Shown here piece by piece: positions 55,055 to 64,000 of a DNA stretch of 64,000 nt. The notes beneath the pieces were generated by a model. It had not been told where the DNA came from. It did not search any database and saw nothing but the letters and a program-made list of their open reading frames with translations. The stretch covers positions 19,673-83,672 of the forward strand of contig NZ_JAAFYZ010000016.1 in NCBI RefSeq assembly GCF_018274385.1, read 5' to 3'. The position numbers were made by a program, and so were the translations under genes. Source of the DNA: Catenulispora pinistramenti (GTDB lineage: Bacteria; Actinomycetota; Actinomycetes; Streptomycetales; Catenulisporaceae). Position 1 is the stretch's first letter. The number at the start of each line of letters is the position of its first letter.

Positions 55055-56382
55055 TTGACGGATCGACGGAAGGCCACGGGCTTAGTCACTGGTGTCGAGC
55101 TCGATACGGATGACAATCCGATGCTGGCGCTGGTGACTGTCGATGAGCAGGCCTACTGCTGTCCGGGCTGCGGCCTCCGGTCGCAGAATCCGCACGGCTG
55201 GGTACGCACCAGGCCCCGGGATCTGCCGGTGGCCGGCCGTCGCACGGCGCTGACGTGGACCAAGCGGCGGTGGAAGTGCCAGAACCCCGGTTGCCCGCGG
55301 CGGACGTTCACCGAGTCGTTGCCGCAGATCCCGCCGCGGTCCCGGCTGACGGGCAGGCTGCGCGCCTCAGCTGGGGCGGCGGTCGCCGACCTGGGGCGGA
55401 CCGTACTTCAGGCCGCGCGTGACAATGAGGTGTCCTGGCCGATCGTGCAGGCTGCATTCGTCGAGCACGCCGCAGCCGTGCTCCCGGGGACGACGCCGAA
55501 GGCGGAGTGTCTCGGGAGCGATGAGACCCGGCGCGGGAAGGCGAAGTACCGGCTGAACGAGGCAGAAGACGGCTGGGAGGTTGTGGCCGACCGGTGGCAC
55601 GCCGGCTTTGTGGACCTGCGCGGCGGGGCGGGGCTGCTCGGACAGGTTGAGGGCCGTACCGCCGCGACCGTCTCGGCGTGGATCGACGCCCAGAGTCCGG
55701 CGTGGCGCGACGCGGTCGCGTTCGTCGCGAACGACATGTGCACCATCTTCAAAGCCGCTGTCCGTGCCTCGCTACCGAACGCCACGCTGGTGGTGGACCG
55801 GTTCCACGTCGCGCAGCTGGCCAATGCAGCGCTCCCCGAGGTCCGGCGCCGTGTCACCGTCCAGCAGCGTGGCCGCCGGGCCCGCAAGGGCAACCGCGAA
55901 TGGGAACTGCGCAATCGGCTGACCCGCTCGGCAGCGCGGATGCACGCCAACCAGCTCGACCCGATGGTCGAGGACTTGGAGAACCTGCCGCAGAAGATCG
56001 GCGCACCGATCCTTGCGGCCTGGAACTGCAAGGAGGACCTCATGGACTTGCTCGCGCTCACACATACCGACCCCGATCGCACGACCATCGCCCACCGATT
56101 GTTCCGGTTCTACGCGGCCTGCGCCGAGTCTGGGCTGGTCGAGATGGAACGCCTGGCCACGAAGTCGAGACGTGGTGGCCTCAGATCGAGGCCGCGATCC
56201 GGACCGGCATGAACAACGCCGGCTCGGAGGGCACTAACCGGGTGATCAAGACCGACGCCCGCGCTGCCTTCGGCTACCGCAATCCCGCCAACCAGCGTCT
56301 CCGAGCCCGTTGCACCACGACCCGCCGCTCACGCGGACACCTCAGCACCCGGACGAGCGGTCGTCACGGACAACTTCGATGA
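55055..56382 (+). pseudogene. ISL3-family transposase, frameshifted near the C-terminus
   Basis: N-terminal zinc ribbon CPGCGLRSQNPHGWVRTRPR and WKCQNPGCPRRTFTE, then the DDE domain: CLGSDETRRGK, AVAFVANDMCTIFKAAVRAS with the second Asp region and VVDRFHVAQLANAALPEVRR, typical of ISL3. TTG 55055 starts the frame. At about 56160 the frame shifts; the correct continuation VETWWPQIEAAIRTGMNNAG, SEGTNRVIKTDARAAFGYRN with the last catalytic region is one base over. The gene is thus interrupted by a single-base change. Confidence 0.85.
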
Positions 56383-56669
56383 GCCGTCAAACCCGAATTC
56401 GTATTTCCGAGCCCCCACAGGTTGGACGACCCTGGAGGGAGGTACGACCCGGCAGCGTGTGCTGCGAAACCAGGCGATCAGCGGGCTCCTCCGCCACCCC
56501 GACGCCGCCACCGGCGAGCTTGAACGGCCTGTGCCCCGTCACCGCCGGCACCTGGGAGCTGCCGTACAACGACGGCACGACTCAGCAAACCTGTGAGGCT
56601 CGGAAACACGATTTTGCCTGCGCCCCGGCCGGTTGTAGGCCGTGGTCGTCGGGTTGAGATCCTGACGGG

Positions 56670-57000
56670 GTGTTCCTGTCGCTGGCTTACCGTGTGACGC
56701 GGCGTGTTCTGAGTTCCGTGGCGGTTCTGCTCGGCCGTGACGTGTCCACGGAGGTCGAGTTGATCGCCAACTCGTCGGGCAGAAACGGGACTGTACGGCC
56801 CGCCGGAGACCGGCAGACCTCCAACCGTGGCGGCGGTCAAGAAACTGATCCTGGTGATGGCGAAGGACAATCCGATGTGGGGCCATCGCCGGATCCTCCG
56901 GCGAGTTGGTCAAACTCGGCCACCAGATTGCCGTCTCGACGGCGTGGGAGATTCTGCACGCGGCCGGGATCGACCCTGCGCCGCGCCGTCCGGGCCAAGG
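56670..57000 (+). pseudogene. rve-type transposase remnant
   Basis: The N-terminal segment FLSLAYRVTRRVLSSVAVLL with GRDVSTEVELI is followed by an internal deletion, then KKLILVMAKDNPMWGHRRI, ELVKLGHQIAVSTAWEILHA and GIDPAPRRPGQ. It matches the 53542 copy (LVLTMAKENPMWGRRRI) and ends abruptly before the catalytic domain. Confidence 0.8.
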
Positions 57001-57055
57001 TGACTACCGCGATCATGACGAGGGCGAGGCTGAACACCGCCAGCCTCATTGGCGC

Positions 57056-57742
57056 TCAGCCGGCGTGGAACGTCGCGCGGACGCCGCCGAGGATCAACAG
57101 GGATCCGTCGCGCAGGTCGGCCGAGGCGACGCGGCGGCCGTCCACGAAGGTTCCGTTCGTGGAGTTGAGGTCTTGGATGGTCACGGAGGCGTCAAGGCGG
57201 ATCGCGGCGTGGCGCGATGAGACTCCCGGGTCGTGCAGGCGGACGTCTGCCTCCGGGCTCCGCCCGAGGATGGTCAGCCGCGTTGTCAACGGGATCCGCG
57301 TCCCGTTCAGCTCGAGCCAGGGATCCCTCACCCGCCGCGCGCTCGAACCGTTCGAAGCGGGGGGCTCGCCAGCCGGCACCGTGGCACCGCGGACGCGACA
57401 CACTCCGATGGCAAGGTCCTCGGCGGCCTCGAGCCGCACAGCAGGTGGCCCGACCAGGATGTAACGCTGCTCGTGCACATGCGCGCGGACCGCGTCATTC
57501 AGCTGTGACGCCAGTTCCGCTGCGTACGGGGCGAGCCGGGCGAAGTCGGCAGGAGCCATCTGTACGACGTAGTCGTTGGCCGCCACCGAACGCCCACGCC
57601 CCCGGACCGTCACCGTGTCGTCGCACTCGCGCCGCAGCTCCGCGGCGATCTCCGCAGGCACCAGCTCGGCCTTGAAGGCACGCGCGAAGCCCCCGTTGAT
57701 CAAGTTGTCCAGCCGCTGTTCGACGCGGTCAAGCATTCCCAT
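57056..57742 (-). CDS. FhaA-like protein: DUF3662 plus FHA domain
   Basis: A 228-residue cytoplasmic signalling adaptor. N-terminal DUF3662 domain starts MGMLDRVEQRLDNLINGGFA and contains AELVPAEIAAELRRECDD; the C-terminal FHA domain has RLTILGRSPEADVRLHDPGV, SSRHAAIRLD and NSTNGTFVDGRRV, with the Arg, Ser and Asn phosphothreonine contacts. In actinobacteria FhaA works with PknB-type kinases in cell-wall control, but there it is next to pknB and fhaB; here the gene is isolated in IS debris, so its role may differ. ATG 57742 (or 57736) gives the family's usual start. Confidence 0.9.
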   Translation of the reverse strand: MGMLDRVEQRLDNLINGGFARAFKAELVPAEIAAELRRECDDTVTVRGRGRSVAANDYVVQMAPADFARLAPYAAELASQLNDAVRAHVHEQRYILVGPPAVRLEAAEDLAIGVCRVRGATVPAGEPPASNGSSARRVRDPWLELNGTRIPLTTRLTILGRSPEADVRLHDPGVSSRHAAIRLDASVTIQDLNSTNGTFVDGRRVASADLRDGSLLILGGVRATFHAG

Positions 57743-57813
57743 CCGGCACCGTCCTCCCGCGTATACACCATACGCGCGGTCTGTTGCAGAGATCTTCTTG
57801 ATCGCACCTTGAT

Positions 57814-58030
57814 ATGGAACCCGGCCCATCTGCGCCGGCTACTCTCGGCCTGGTCCTGGGCACCGCGGCGCATCCCACAGCCTCGGAGATTGCCCAGGCC
57901 GCGCGGGACCTGGTCATGGACCTTGAGGACGCCTGCAGCTCGATCAGGTGCCTGGTCCACGACCGTGATGGAAAGTTCTGTGCCACCTTCGAAAGGTGCG
58001 GGCCGATGCCGGCATCCACGGAGTGCTGCC
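57814..58030 (+). pseudogene. Central fragment of an rve-type transposase
   Basis: Encodes GTAAHPTASEIAQAARDLVM, DLEDACSSIRCLVHDRDGKF and CATFERCG, the segment around the second catalytic Asp (RDRDxKF in relatives). Both ends are missing. It overlaps the HTH remnant on the other strand by a few bases at its right end. Confidence 0.75.
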
Positions 58031-58230
58031 GGGTCGATCGTCAACTGGATGGTGCCGAACTCGGCGGCGATCCTGGCGGCCGATCTGCGTTTTCGCAGGT
58101 ATCGGTTATGTAGCCAGCGCTCGTCGATCGGGGGCACTGGCTGGGCGCCCTTGGCGACGGGGAGCCCGCAAGCGCGGACGTAGTCGGCGACGACCTTCTT
58201 GTTGAGCTGACCAGCACCTGGGACGTCCCG
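58020..58230 (-). pseudogene. HTH-containing remnant, possibly from a Tn7-like module
   Basis: A minus-strand frame reads GQLNKKVVADYVRACGLPVA, PVPPIDERWLHNRYLRKRRS and AARIAAEFG. The WLxxxYLxRRRS...IAxEFG pattern is a degenerate-HTH found in actinobacterial transposon accessory proteins such as TniQ/HTH genes downstream of tnsA-tnsB-tnsC, though it also occurs elsewhere. No start and no further homology on either side. The nearby tnsA remnant at 58858-59170 has the same orientation. Confidence 0.4.
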
Positions 58231-58320
58231 GCCAATTGAGCCACATCACGTCGCGTGACCATCGGCCGCCTCCGGCTCCTGCCCCCGACACGTGTTGACC
58301 GAACAGATCGTGAAGCGAGT

Positions 58321-58860
58321 ATGAGACGGTGGGACGACCGCGCAAATAGGGGGATCGCAGAGATGGTCGGCGACGCGAGGCAGCGCTACGCAAAGCCCAT
58401 GTACTCGAGACCGGAATACGCGAACACACCGGACCAGACCGGGGCGGAGCTCCGCGGCTGCCTTCACCTCCTCGCGACCGCCGGCCTCGTGTTCGGCACC
58501 ACGGTCACTGGCAGGCTGGCACTGATCGTCGGAAACAGGGTGGCGACACAACACCGGCCGACGTTCGAGGACGGAACCCTGGCAGCAGGCTACGCCCTCG
58601 CGGCCGTCGTCTTCGGCCGCCTGGTGCTGTGGTGGACCCGCCGCCGTCGCGTGATCGCCCGCCGCTACCTGCTGTTCGACGCGGTCCTGCCACCGATCGC
58701 GACGCTCGTCGACATCGCGGCCTGGAACCACTGGACGAGATTCGCGGGCATCATGGCCTTCGCAGAGGTCGCCGGACTCATCCTCTCGGCGCTCGCGACG
58801 ACCAGGTGGGCTCGGTGGTTCCACCATGACAAGTCCAAGCTTGACTTCGGGCTCCGCTAG
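58321..58860 (+). CDS. Membrane protein of unknown function
   Basis: A 179-residue protein with about four hydrophobic helices, including CLHLLATAGLVFGTTVTGRL, ALAAVVFGRLVLWW, LLFDAVLPPIATLVDIAAWN and FAGIMAFAEVAGLILSALAT. ATG 58321 is preferred; an in-frame GTG lies at 58255. No family was recognised. It may be passenger DNA of the surrounding transposon remains. Confidence 0.6.
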   Translation: MRRWDDRANRGIAEMVGDARQRYAKPMYSRPEYANTPDQTGAELRGCLHLLATAGLVFGTTVTGRLALIVGNRVATQHRPTFEDGTLAAGYALAAVVFGRLVLWWTRRRRVIARRYLLFDAVLPPIATLVDIAAWNHWTRFAGIMAFAEVAGLILSALATTRWARWFHHDKSKLDFGLR

Positions 58861-59170
58861 GGTCCCGGGCATAAGGCCCAGCTGGCGGTAGCCGGCCAGA
58901 AACCGCACATTCTCCAACAGCGCCATCCGCGCCCGACCGCAGCTCGAACCCCCAGCCGACCCCAACGCAGATCTCACGGGTCCAGAACATCTACTCAACC
59001 ACCGCGGCATCCGTCAGGTGATGCGCGGGCTTGACGTCCACCACCGTCACCGCGCCGTCAGCCATGCCCAGCAGATCCGAGACATGGCGCCGCGTCCGCG
59101 TCCCGTCGAAGCCCTTCATCAGAAACGCTGCGCGGCGATCGCCGACGTTCCCGGCGATCGCCGGGAGGCT
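58858..59170 (-). pseudogene. TnsA-like endonuclease remnant
   Basis: The minus strand encodes FDGTRTRRHVSDLLGMADGA and VTVVDVKPAHHLTDAAVVE, then an amber stop, then in the same frame TREICVGVGWGFELRSGADG, then a frame change to LLENVRFLAGYRQLGLMPGT. The DGTRxRRHxxD...VDVKPA core is the TnsA nuclease motif (catalytic Asp, then Asp-x-Lys) of Tn7-like heteromeric transposases of actinomycetes. The stop and the frameshift show decay. The matching tnsB, tnsC and tniQ genes are not in the window, except a possible HTH fragment. Confidence 0.6.
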
Positions 59171-59338
59171 GGCGTCAGGCGGCGACCCGGTCGCGTTGGG
59201 GTGTCCGGGTGCGTGATGCCGCGTTGGCCTGCGTGCTTCGGCCGGCGTAGGCGGGGCGGCTGCGCCGGTTGCGGCCCGCACCGGCCGAGCCGTTGAACCG
59301 GGGGCGTTCAACCACGGGGTTGGGGATCGTGACAGGCA

Positions 59339-60526
<1,188 letters not shown>

Positions 60527-60550
60527 GGCCAAGACCACGCGGGGCGCGTG

Positions 60551-61030
60551 ATGAACTCTCGCGTCCAGATCGTCCAGATCGTTCAGATCGTTCAGGCGCA
60601 GGACGCCAACGTGCTAAGTCACGTGATCGCGCGTGCCTTTCACAAACTGGCCCCCTCGGTCTGGCTAATTCCGGACAGCGACGGGCGCCCGCCTCTTCCC
60701 CGGTCACTTCCGCCTGTTCGTCCACGAGGCGATGACCCGCGGGCGTGTCTACACCACCACCGAACGCACTGCGGTCGCCCTGTGGCTGCCGATGGCCCAG
60801 GACAGCGAGCAGAACCCCTCCGACTACGACGCGCGGCTAGCAGCCACCACCGCCCAGTTTGTGGACCGATTCCGGCTGTTTGACGAGCTGCTGGCCAAGC
60901 GCCACCCCAGCGACATCGACCACGACCACCTCGCGACCCTCGCTGTCCACCCCGACCACCAGCATCAGGGCATCGGCAGTGCGCTGCTTGCTGCACACCA
61001 CGGCCGCCTCGACGCCGTCGATCCGCCTGG
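60551..61030 (+). pseudogene. GNAT-type N-acetyltransferase, frameshifted
   Basis: ATG 60551 starts VQIVQIVQIVQAQDANVLSH (coded by a 9-base repeat), HVIARAFHKLAPSVWLIPDS; then the frame shifts near 60690 and continues as LFPGHFRLFVHEAMTRGRVY, RTAVALWLPMAQDSEQNPSD, and HLATLAVHPDHQHQGIGSAL, which is the acetyl-CoA-binding motif (V-x-P-x-x-Q/H-G-x-G). After LLAAHHGRLDA the family match ends. The gene is broken in at least two places. Confidence 0.75.
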
Positions 61031-61052
61031 CCGTCATGCCTGTGCCCGGCGG

Positions 61053-61307
61053 CTATGTCGCCAGCGCCGGGTCGTCGGTCTTGGCACGCGGCGTGCGGAC
61101 GGTCGCCGCCTTCGGTGTCTTCTCCGCGGCCTCGACGGGCTCGGGTGTCTCAGCGTGTTCAATGATGGTGAAGCCGCCGTCGGGAATACGGGCCAGCACC
61201 AGGGCATGCTCGACCGGGACCTCGATCACGGCGCCGTCGGTCGGCCAGGTGTGGCCGGCCGAGTCGGTACCAGTGTGTGCCTTGCGGACGCGAATACGGT
61301 TGAGCAT
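61053..61307 (-). CDS. Hypothetical 84-residue protein
   Basis: Begins MLNRIRVRKAHTGTDSAGHT with ATG 61307; an upstream ATG at 61334 is possible. The first 50 residues form a small beta domain (AVIEVPVEHALVLARIPDGG), the last 35 are Ala/Thr/Pro/Lys-rich (VEAAEKTPKAATVRTPRAK) and probably disordered. Such short proteins with a structured head and basic tail are frequent near phage-like genes, but no family is recognised. It is convergent with the GNAT remnant. Confidence 0.55.
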   Translation of the reverse strand: MLNRIRVRKAHTGTDSAGHTWPTDGAVIEVPVEHALVLARIPDGGFTIIEHAETPEPVEAAEKTPKAATVRTPRAKTDDPALAT

Positions 61308-61512
61308 CGGTGAACCCCTCAATAGCTTGCGCATCTCAGTAATTGTTCATAGCGCCGCCAGCGGCTGCGTACGAATTTGTATGGAAAGCTGGCCCGCCCC
61401 TGACAGATCTAGGCATCCTGGCCCCGAGGCGAAGCACCGCCGGAACAGACATCGGGCGTTGCGGCAGCTGGAAGCACCGTGCTTACGCAGCGTTGTTACA
61501 GGAGGAGACACT

Positions 61513-62064
61513 GTGAATCGGAAGTTCAGGCAACGCGCTCTGCGTGTCGCCGTAGTCAGCGCGATGGTGACCAGCGGCACGATGCTTGCGAACACGTCAG
61601 CTCACGCGGCGGGCCCCGGCCCAACCACCCCGTTCTACCTGCAAAACAAGGTAAGCGGTAGGTGTATGGCCATCGGAGCCGGTAGCAAGGCCGGCGGGGC
61701 GGGGGTGATCCAGTGGGGCTGTGACGGCGGTAAAGAGCAGCAGTGGTACGAAAACGGCCCCTGGTACCCCGATGGGGACGGCGTGGCGTACTACCAGATA
61801 GTCAACGTCAACTCCCACATGTGTCTCGCTGATCCGGGCGACAGCCCGAACAACAACGTGCAGCTCATCCAGTATGGCTGCGACGGCGGCCCCGAACAGC
61901 TGTGGGTGGTCCTAGGAACGGGCACCCTCATGCTAGAGAAATACCACAGCAATCAGTGTGCGGCCGACGGCGCTTCCAGCTACAACGACGGCGCACCGAT
62001 CGTTCAGTGGACATTCGATAATTACGGCGAGGAACAAAAGTGGACGGAGGTTGGAGGTTCCTGA
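61513..62064 (+). CDS. Secreted ricin-type beta-trefoil lectin-domain protein (first paralogue)
   Basis: A 183-residue exported protein from GTG 61513 behind GGAGGAGA. Signal: RALRVAVVSAMVTSGTMLAN with AHAAG cleavage. The mature part is one trefoil with QxW-type repeats: GRCMAIGAGSKAGGAGVIQW followed by EQQW, HMCLADPGDSPNNNVQLIQY with EQLW and NQCAADGASSYNDGAPIVQW with EQKW. Beta-trefoils of this kind bind sugars. It is followed by a close paralogue. No catalytic domain is attached. Confidence 0.88.
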   Translation: MNRKFRQRALRVAVVSAMVTSGTMLANTSAHAAGPGPTTPFYLQNKVSGRCMAIGAGSKAGGAGVIQWGCDGGKEQQWYENGPWYPDGDGVAYYQIVNVNSHMCLADPGDSPNNNVQLIQYGCDGGPEQLWVVLGTGTLMLEKYHSNQCAADGASSYNDGAPIVQWTFDNYGEEQKWTEVGGS

Positions 62065-62305
62065 GCAGCCTGTCGATTGGGCGGGCTCCACGGCTTCCGC
62101 TACTGCCCCAATTGCAGCTGTCACTGAGCGACTTGCCCGCGCAGCACGCGCGACAGGAGACCAATATCGCGGTGGGCAACCACAGCTCGCCGCCGTCGAA
62201 CACCGCTCACGCCACGAGAAATGGTAGTGATCAATGCCTGCGCTGCGATGGCAGCAGGCCGGGAGCGGAGCGCTCCTTGAGAGGCTATCCACAGGAGGGG
62301 AGACC

Positions 62306-62875
62306 ATGAATCGGAAGTTCAGGCAACGCGTAATGCGTGTCGCCGTAGTCAGCGCGATGGCCACCAGCGGCATAGCACTGACAAACATGCCAGCACACGC
62401 GGCGGGCCCGGGTCCAAGCCAGCTGTTCGCCCTGGGAAACATACAAAGCAGCAAATGCTTGGCCATCGGTGCTGGCAGCAAGGCTGGCGGAGCAGGGGTA
62501 ATCCAGTGGACCTGTGACAGCGGCAACGAGCAGATGTGGTACGCCAACGGCCCCTGGTACCCCGATGGAGACGGCGTGCCCTACTTCCAGGTAGTCAACT
62601 ACAACTCCCACATGTGTCTCGCTGATCCGGGCGACAGCCCCAACAACAACGTGCAGCTCATCCAGTATGGCTGCGACGGCGGCCCCGAACAGCTGTGGTT
62701 CCTCGGCGGCGCGACCGCCATCGAACCCAACATGCTGATTGTCGCGCAGAGATACCACAGCAACCAGTGCGTCGCCGACGGCGCCTCCAGCAGCAACAAC
62801 GGGGCACCAATCGTTCAGTGGACATGCGATGGCCAGCAAGAACAGCAGTGGTTGGTGCCGGCCATCAGCCGCTGA
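62306..62875 (+). CDS. Secreted ricin-type beta-trefoil lectin-domain protein (second paralogue)
   Basis: A 189-residue exported protein with ATG 62306 behind AGGAGGGG. It shares with the upstream gene the signal (MNRKFRQRVMRVAVVSAMAT) and most of the trefoil: KCLAIGAGSKAGGAGVIQWT, HMCLADPGDSPNNNVQLIQY and NQCVADGASSSNNGAPIVQW with EQQW. The DNA between nucleotides 62455-62690 is nearly identical to the first copy, so this is a recent tandem duplication with about 240 bases of spacer. The differences concentrate in the loops before and after the second repeat. Confidence 0.88.
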   Translation: MNRKFRQRVMRVAVVSAMATSGIALTNMPAHAAGPGPSQLFALGNIQSSKCLAIGAGSKAGGAGVIQWTCDSGNEQMWYANGPWYPDGDGVPYFQVVNYNSHMCLADPGDSPNNNVQLIQYGCDGGPEQLWFLGGATAIEPNMLIVAQRYHSNQCVADGASSSNNGAPIVQWTCDGQQEQQWLVPAISR

Positions 62876-63063
62876 GTCGGGCGGCCCGTCAGGTCGGTGA
62901 GCCCCTCGAAACCAGACTGCGCGATCGTCCCACACGGTCGTCCAGTTGCAGTCTCACTTCGGATCCCGTGGCGCGCCTTCTCCAGGCGCGTTTCCAGGCG
63001 CGCCGTGCGCCACGGGACAATCAGGTGTGGCCGGGCCCCGGCGCTGTTCGGGGCCCGGCCGGT

Positions 63064-63148
63064 GTGCGTGGCGAGCCGGCAGGTGCAGACCGTCACGATC
63101 AAGAAGGGGGCGACGAGCACGGCGAAGTTCGTGCTGCTGAAGGACTGA
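63064..63148 (+). pseudogene. C-terminal fragment of an unknown, possibly secreted protein
   Basis: The plus-strand frame ends VASRQVQTVTIKKGATSTAK FVLLKD and stops; the QTVTIKKGxTSTxKF pattern is like the last beta strand of transthyretin-like repeat domains of exported proteins. Upstream the frame loses protein character at the GGCCCGG-rich stretch. It is followed by a strong hairpin, as expected at a real gene end. Confidence 0.4.
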
Positions 63149-63181
63149 CGGTGACCGGCAGTCCGATCGCCGAGTAGGCAG

Positions 63182-63221
63182 CCGGGGGCGGGATCGCGCG
63201 AATGCGCGGTTCCGCCCCCGG
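63182..63221. terminator. Long hairpin terminator
   Basis: CCGGGGGCGGGA and TCCGCCCCCGG pair over about eleven bases with an inner GCGCG/CGCGG-type helix. It follows the gene fragment ending at 63148 and precedes the PQQ-propeller gene. Confidence 0.75.
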
Positions 63222-63334
63222 TGCTGCGCGCCGGAAATCAGTTCCCTGAGGACCGGTCCTCGCGCCGGGTGGCTACCCTCCCCAGCAAGGGCCGGGGCAG
63301 CACAGAAGGCGAGACGTTCCATGCGGATCCTGAG

Positions 63335-63885
63335 ATGGCCGAACAACCTCCGCGGCCGGACGGCAAGCGGGGCTCGAGCGGCAAGCGCCGCCGGGCGGTT
63401 CTCGACCACATCGGGTCCGGCTTCTACGTGCTCATTGGGATCGCGATGGTCGCGCTCTACGCGCACGGCGTGCTCAGGCTCGTCGAGCTGCTCACGTACA
63501 CGCCGGGCACCGACGGCATCGCCCCCGCCTGGAGCAAGTTCACGCTCGGAGCCGCAATCCGGGGAACCTGGATCTACGGAGACGACCTCATCGTGGCCAC
63601 TCCGGGCGCCGCGACCGCCTATCGGGCCGCGAACGGCGACCAGGACTGGACCTGGCCGGTGCCGCAGGCAAGACGATCTGCCTGATGAGTCAGAGCACTT
63701 CGACTCCGCGCGGAGCCGTCATCTACGGCACCGGCCAGAACTACGGGAACCTCCAGGTCATCGACCTGGCCACCGGCAATCAGGTCTGGTCAGGCCCGGT
63801 CGATCTCACGGACTCCAAGGGTTTCAGCCCCGGCATCGGCACGGCCGGCCTGTCCATCAAGGGCTCTTACGTGCTAGATGATTGA
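63335..63885 (+). pseudogene. Membrane protein with PQQ-type beta-propeller, frameshifted and cut by an IS
   Basis: ATG 63335 encodes a basic leader (AEQPPRPDGKRGSSGKRRRA), one transmembrane helix (GFYVLIGIAMVALYAHGVLR) and propeller strands: GTWIYGDDLIVATPGAATAY and DQDWTWPVP. At about 63661 the frame shifts, and GKTICLMSQSTSTPRGAVIY, NLQVIDLATGNQVW continues one base over to SYVLDD and a stop at 63885. Only two or three blades exist, where the family has six to eight; the rest was lost at the IS982 insertion immediately to the right. Confidence 0.75.
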
Positions 63886-63903
63886 GTCCGATCGCTTGGC
63901 TGG

Positions 63904-64000
63904 TCAGTGGTCGTAGGCGATCAATGATCGCTTGCTTGCCGCGCCGGTCTTGGTGTTGTGCCAGATCGCGGCGGCCATGGCCAGCAGGCGCTGGCCGATC
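63904..64000 (-). mobile_element. 3' end of an IS982-like transposase, cut by window edge
   Basis: The minus-strand frame ends IGQRLLAMAAAIWHNTKTGA followed by ASKRSLIAYDH and a stop. LAAAIWHN...RSLIAYDH is the typical terminus of IS982-type transposases in Streptomyces. The element's end, about 63875-63903, joins the broken propeller gene. The body lies outside the window. Confidence 0.75.

Overview
The window is GC-rich, actinobacterial DNA with very strong third-position GC, many GTG starts and short ATGA or GTGA stop/start overlaps. The Zur-controlled set of zinc-free ribosomal proteins, the Ser/Thr kinase with an extracellular domain, the DUF6289-type secreted peptide and the CGNR, FHA and TetR proteins fit a Streptomyces- or Catenulispora-like filamentous actinomycete. 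No rRNA, intact tRNA, replication or other core locus is visible. The dense insertion-sequence debris and broken genes suggest an accessory or chromosome-arm region.

Layout. 1-5.4 kb: cheB-cheR (cheR runs off the left edge), a STAS protein, an acyl-CoA synthetase and an NmrA-type reductase. 5.9-7.6 kb: two divergent ribosomal-protein operons around one Zur-like operator (L33-L31 leftward; L28-S14-S18 rightward) with two damaged cobW genes between and after them. 7.7-12.1 kb: CGNR regulator and MFS exporter, epoxide hydrolase, small secreted proteins. 12.3-24.3 kb: a nested mobile island. An outer element of about 9.5 kb (14774-24251) encodes two tyrosine recombinases and two cargo genes. Its left one has a cysteine-rich tail. 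It sits inside the tail codons of an older recombinase gene of the same kind: the older gene's upstream half ends at 24250 and its displaced 3' tail begins at 14784. Two more orphan tails (13623-13874 and 12337-12453), separated by small genes, look like fossils of earlier rounds of the same event. A second element of about 4.7 kb (19055-23742), with its own recombinase pair and one cargo gene, has split the outer element's first recombinase. This self-targeting, cargo-accumulating arrangement is the most interesting thing in the window.

24.3-34.5 kb: IS256 remnant, hypothetical genes, ArsR/MFS pair, an accessory SecA, truncated amidohydrolase and membrane genes, a carotenoid-cleavage-type oxygenase ending at a tRNA-like scar. 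34.6-42.1 kb: Ser/Thr kinase, secreted proteins, an S74 chaperone domain split by one amber codon, TetR with SnoaL and metallo-hydrolase genes, a beta-helix secreted protein. 42.1-45.9 kb: MerR/enoyl-CoA hydratase and TetR/substrate-binding-protein divergent pairs and an alpha/beta hydrolase, several with clear palindromic operators. 47.0-53.2 kb: a probable operon of nitroreductase, HIT-like protein, fumarylacetoacetate-hydrolase-family protein, SnoaL protein, FAD monooxygenase, CoA ligase and MarR regulator, which looks like a catabolic or tailoring pathway for an aromatic acid of unknown identity. 53.4-64 kb: an IS graveyard (several related rve-type elements, an ISL3 remnant, a Tn7-like tnsA remnant, IS982 at the right edge) around an FHA protein, a membrane protein, two tandem ricin-fold secreted proteins and a broken PQQ-propeller gene.
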